Assembly (NCBI RefSeq): GCF_002288925.2
Contig: NW_022098076.1
Coordinates: 80,208,526-80,272,525 of the forward strand
Reading direction: 5' to 3'
Source of the DNA: Delphinapterus leucas
Lineage: Eukaryota > Chordata > Mammalia > Artiodactyla > Monodontidae
DNA: 64,000 nucleotides
Position numbers and translations under genes: made by a program. The notes under the pieces are model-generated. The model was not told the origin of the DNA, ran no database searches, and saw nothing but the letters and a program-made list of their open reading frames with translations. Positions 60,451 to 64,000 of this stretch are shown piece after piece (within the stretch, counting starts at the first letter, position 1; each line of letters starts with the position of its first letter).

Positions 60451-61339
60451 TATATCACATATAGTTTTTTAACTGCAACCCTGTTTAAACTTTGTATTTC
60501 TCCAAATATTAGCCTACCCACCACCACCAAAAAAAAAAAAAAAAAAAAGTGGTTTCCAACCTGGGTTTTGCTGATCCCTCAGAGGTTCTGTAACTGTTTG
60601 ATATCAGTTTCACTTTGCTAAAGATACACCTTGGGAAGGAGGAAGATACTGAGAAGGTGGGAGTCAGGATCCCCATTCATTTCCAACAAGAGCAGTTTCA
60701 CTTTGATTTCTTTTATAAATTGGAGTTATTTGAAGATTTAAAAAAAATCCCCCCGCTAAAGTCAAAGTTTGAAACCATGATCCTACACGACATTGCTTCT
60801 GCTCATCTGTTTTAGTAGAGTTGTAAAGAGATCTAGGTCTACTCCTTGCCAGTAACTGGCTGGGGTACCTTGGACAAATCCCTCATCTTCTCTGCTGTAA
60901 GCTCCCTATTCCACAAAATGTGTAGTTTGGAAAGAAAACGTGTAAGGTTCATGTTTTCCTATTAGTTTTATTTCTAGAGATCAACAAAACTCCTACAGAA
61001 AAGTTGTTTTGAATAGCTTGTTGAATTAAAATTTTCTCACCATTTAACTCCAATAACCTGGTATACAAGTAAACATATGTTGACTGTTAAACAAATGAGT
61101 GAATGATTTAGTTGTTCATTAAAATGGTGATGGACCCTCATGGGTCCCTGCTTTGCTTAAAGGAGCTATGATGGGGTATGACAGGTCTTTTCTACCTGCT
61201 GAGGGCCCGGGGAAGATGACAAGAGCATGAATCAGACGAGTTAGCTCCAAGTGACTAGGAGAAGGAGCTCCGGGTATGCTGCTCTTCTTATCTCCTAATA
61301 GATTGTGAACCCAATTAATCAATCAGTCCTGCCATTCAC
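60451..61339. other. Intergenic sequence, little recognised
   Basis: Contains a poly-A stretch at about 60530-60548 and a MIR-like piece at about 60850-60950 (agtaactggctggggtacct). No gene seen. Confidence 0.4.
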
Positions 61340-61690
61340 ATCTCCCAGGCTTATGTCAAATCCATCTCTATTCTCCTTTGCTAACACAGTAGACCAAGCC
61401 ACCATCCTCTACTCTCACCCTACAACAGCCTCCTTAGGGTCTCCCCACTTCCACTCTTGTTACCTCCAATGTCTTCTAATTAGGTGCTCATTCTCTATCA
61501 CTGGAACTTGCATGTTTCTTTCGGGGCACTAGCACACATTTGGTTTATTTTCTGTTTCTCTCACTAGACCGTGAACCCCATGAGGACAGAGACCTTTCTT
61601 ACTCATCCCATCTTATTCAGCCCATCTCCACTCCTCACCTAGTGCTTAGCACATACCAGCCTTTCCATAAATAATCAATGAATGAATGCG
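61340..61690 (+). repeat. L2 LINE 3' region
   Basis: cactagaccgtgaaccccat, gaggacagagacctttctta, then gtgcttagcacataccagcc and aataatcaatgaatgaatg. Confidence 0.75.
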
Positions 61691-61834
61691 TGGGAATTCT
61701 CAAAGGCTCAGAGACCCCGTCTTAATTCACCTTTGTGCTATCGGCACGCAGGGCAATGCCCGGTGCAAAGCAGGCATTCCCTACATACTTGTTCCACGTG
61801 TGGGTCAACTGATGAAGGGATGACTCCTTTCCAG

Positions 61835-62005
61835 GTTTTAGACGACAAAACCGTATTTGAATCTTCACTCTGCCAGCTGTGTGACTTTGAGCCTGGCCTT
61901 CATTAACTGCCGAATGAGCTAACAGTTATTTCGCGGGGTTGCTCCAGGATAAGCTCAGGCTGGTGAAGGGCTCTGCACAATGTCTGACACGGTGTGTACT
62001 CAACG
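61835..62005 (+). repeat. MIR SINE
   Basis: gtatttgaatcttcactctg, then ccagctgtgtgactttgagc and cacaatgtctgacacggtgt. It ends just left of the GK retrocopy. Confidence 0.75.
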
Positions 62006-62079
62006 CATCCCCACTACCAGTGGGGTAAGGTGCAGGGAAGAAATCTAGAAGAATCTAGAAGAGAAGAGGGAGGGGCGGG

Positions 62080-62220
62080 GCGAGAAGCTCCTTGCCGATA
62101 CTGCGTTCTACGGCCGCGCGCTGGCTGGCCCTCCCGGCTCGCCGTCCGCCCCTCCCCCTCCCGCCGCCGTCACCCGGGAAACGGGACGCTATCGCCCGCC
62201 CGCCGACCTAAGCGAGTTTC
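62080..62220 (+). promoter_or_regulatory. GC-rich 5' leader of the GK retrocopy
   Basis: This GC- and CpG-rich block, with a GC box (aggggcggggcgag at about 62082-62095) and pyrimidine-rich 5'-UTR-like sequence, abuts the ATG and contrasts sharply with the A-rich sequence before it. It most likely represents the 5' UTR of the parental mRNA carried along by retroposition. The ATG has T at -3 and G at +4. The exact 5' insertion point lies near 62040-62080 but cannot be fixed, because the 3' target duplication is outside the window. Confidence 0.65.
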
Positions 62221-63876
62221 ATGGCAGCCACGAAGAAAGCAGTTTTGGGGCAGTTGGTGGGAGCAGTGGACCAGGGCACAAGCTCGACGCGCTTTTTGGT
62301 TTTCAATCCCAAAACAGCCGAACTACTTAGTCATCATCAAGTGGAAATAAAACAAGAGTTTCCAAAAGAAGGATGGGTAGAACAAGACCCTAAGGAAATC
62401 CTGCAGTCCGTCTGTGAGTGTATAGAGAAAACGTGTGAGAAACTTGGACAGCTCAATATTTCCAACATAAAAGCTATTGGTATCAGTAACCAGAGGGAGA
62501 CCACTGTGGTCTGGGACAAGTTAACTGGAGACCCTCTTTACAATGCTGTGGTGTGGCTTGATCTAAGAACCCAATCTACCGTTGAGAGTCTTCGTAAAAG
62601 CATTCCAGTAAATAATAACTTTGTCAAGACCAAGACAGGCCTTCCACTTAGCACTTACTTCAGTGCAGTGAAACTTCGTTGGCTCCTTGCCAACGTGAGA
62701 AAAGTTCAAAAGGCAGTTGAAGAAGATAGAGCCCTTTTTGGGACCATTGATTCATGGCTTATTTGGAGCTTGACAGGAGGAGCCAGTGGAGGCGTCCATT
62801 GTACGGATGTAACAAATGCAAGCAGGACGATGCTTTTCAACATTCATTCTTTGGAATGGGATAAAGAGCTCTGTGAATTTTTTCAAGTTCCAATGAAAAT
62901 TCTTCCAAATGTCCGGAGTTCTTCTGAGATCTATGGCCTAATGAAAGCTGGGGCCTTGGAAGGTGTGCCAATATCTGGGTGTTTGGGGGACCAATCTGCT
63001 GCATTGGTGGGACAACTGTGCTTCCAGGATGGACAAGCCAAAAACACGTATGGAACAGGCTGTTTCTTACTATGTAATACAGGCCATAAGTGTATATTTT
63101 CTGAACATGGCCTTCTGACCACAGTGGCTTACAAACTCGGAAGAGACAAACCAGTACATTATGCATTAGAAGGTTCGGTAGCTATAGCCGGTGCTGCTGT
63201 TCGCTGGCTCAGAGACAATCTTGGAATTATAAAGACCTCAGAGGAAATTGAAAAACTTGCTAAAGAAGTAGGTTCCTCTTATGGCTGCTATTTTGTCCCA
63301 GCCTTTTCAGGGCTATATGCACCTTATTGGGAGCCCAGTGCCAGAGGGATCATCTGTGGGCTCACCCAATTCACCAATAAATGCCATATTGCTTTTGCTT
63401 CATTAGAAGCTGTTTGTTTCCAAACCCGAGAGATTTTGGATGCCATGAACCAAGACTGTGGAATTGCACTCAGCCATTTGCAGGTAGACGGAGGAATGAC
63501 CAACAACAAAATTCTTATGCAGCTACAAGCAGACATTCTGTATATCCCAGTAGTGAAGCCCTTGATACCTGAAACAACTGCCCTGGGAGCTGCCATGGCA
63601 GCCGGGGCTGCAGAAGGGGTTGGCGTTTGGAGTCTCGAGCCTGAGGATTTGTCAGCTGTCACGATGGAGCGGTTTGAACCTCAGATCAACGCCAAGGAAA
63701 GTGAAATTCGTTATTCTACATGGAAGAAAGCTGTGATGAAGTCCATGGGTTGGGTTAGCACTCAGTCTTCGGAAAATGGTGACCCTAGCATCTTCAGTAG
63801 TTTACCCTTGGGCTTTTTTATAGTGAGTAGCATGGTAATGTTAATCGGAGCAAGGTACCTCTCAGGTGTGCCATAA
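62221..63876 (+). CDS. Glycerol kinase retrocopy with intact 551-codon ORF
   Basis: Glycerol kinase phosphorylates glycerol to glycerol-3-phosphate with ATP. The reading frame has no intron, although parental GK is X-linked and has about 20 exons, so this is a retroposed cDNA copy. Family motifs are complete: phosphate-1 loop [11 protein letters not shown] (14-24), glycerol-binding R92-E93 in [11 protein letters not shown]146, the catalytic base D257 in [15 protein letters not shown] (276-280) and DGGMT (423-427). The C-terminus (526-551) keeps a hydrophobic tail anchor as in the mitochondrial outer-membrane isoform. Against remembered human GK it lacks two residues near 80 (NIDISN reads NISN) and differs at roughly 45-50 sites. 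It lacks the optional six-residue insert after GLMK, so it copies the 553-residue isoform. It could be an expressed retrogene, like GK2 or primate GK3, or a pseudogene that has kept its frame. Confidence 0.93.
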   Translation: MAATKKAVLGQLVGAVDQGTSSTRFLVFNPKTAELLSHHQVEIKQEFPKEGWVEQDPKEILQSVCECIEKTCEKLGQLNISNIKAIGISNQRETTVVWDKLTGDPLYNAVVWLDLRTQSTVESLRKSIPVNNNFVKTKTGLPLSTYFSAVKLRWLLANVRKVQKAVEEDRALFGTIDSWLIWSLTGGASGGVHCTDVTNASRTMLFNIHSLEWDKELCEFFQVPMKILPNVRSSSEIYGLMKAGALEGVPISGCLGDQSAALVGQLCFQDGQAKNTYGTGCFLLCNTGHKCIFSEHGLLTTVAYKLGRDKPVHYALEGSVAIAGAAVRWLRDNLGIIKTSEEIEKLAKEVGSSYGCYFVPAFSGLYAPYWEPSARGIICGLTQFTNKCHIAFASLEAVCFQTREILDAMNQDCGIALSHLQVDGGMTNNKILMQLQADILYIPVVKPLIPETTALGAAMAAGAAEGVGVWSLEPEDLSAVTMERFEPQINAKESEIRYSTWKKAVMKSMGWVSTQSSENGDPSIFSSLPLGFFIVSSMVMLIGARYLSGVP

Positions 63877-64000
63877 ATAATACCAAGTCATGGATTCCAA
63901 AGATGTGAGCTCTTTACCTAACAAGAAAATTCAGTGATTCTGTCTTTTAATGTGCTGACACTATTCATAGACTCTGATTTTATTTATAAGCCACTTGCTG
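63877..64000 (+). other. Start of the 3' UTR of the GK retrocopy
   Basis: Sequence after the TAA stop runs to the window edge with no poly-A tract or target duplication, so the retrocopy continues past the window. A long 3' UTR is expected from the GK mRNA. Confidence 0.6.

Overview
The window is mammalian nuclear DNA, almost certainly from a cetacean. It carries one multi-exon gene with GT-AG introns, L1, L2 and MIR repeats, MaLR-type LTRs and DNA-transposon relics. It also holds sixteen copies of a tRNA-Glu-like SINE opening with 'gggcttccctggtggcgcagtgg'-type heads, the CHR-1/CHR-2 group known from whales, hippos and ruminants. The short CHR-2-like form seen here repeatedly is the cetacean type. 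The species cannot be fixed from the sequence.

Layout. Positions 1-44815 hold FARSB, the beta subunit of cytosolic phenylalanyl-tRNA synthetase, on the minus strand. Fifteen coding exons can be placed to the base. They join in phase (1462 coding nt, 487 codons plus one base) with GT-AG boundaries throughout. About 100 C-terminal residues (human exons 16-17) were not found and should lie left of the window, so 1-11870 is read as intron 15. A CpG-rich promoter with an NRF1-like site sits at the 5' end (about 44520-45260).

Positions 45260-62040 are intergenic and filled with repeats. The largest is an almost full-length but broken L1 (50060-57441). It inserted into an older L1 tail and was itself hit by an antisense CHR-2 SINE with a perfect 14-bp target duplication.

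Positions about 62080-64000 hold the most notable item: an intronless, uninterrupted 551-codon glycerol kinase (GK) open reading frame on the plus strand. It has a GC-rich 5' leader and the start of a 3' UTR, so it is a processed retrocopy of the X-linked GK gene. All the catalytic motifs looked for and the C-terminal tail anchor are present. In human, MOGAT1 follows FARSB on this side, so the retrocopy probably lies between FARSB and MOGAT1; MOGAT1 itself was not seen.

Other points of interest: all fourteen CHR SINEs inside FARSB point antisense to the gene; a 100-N assembly gap falls inside a SINE tail and is bracketed by the SINE's target duplication; exon 5 has a weak donor followed by a long pyrimidine tract; intron 12 pre-mRNA is G-rich; and intron 13 has a perfect 16-bp hairpin. 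No prokaryote-type system, CRISPR array or functional RNA gene was found.
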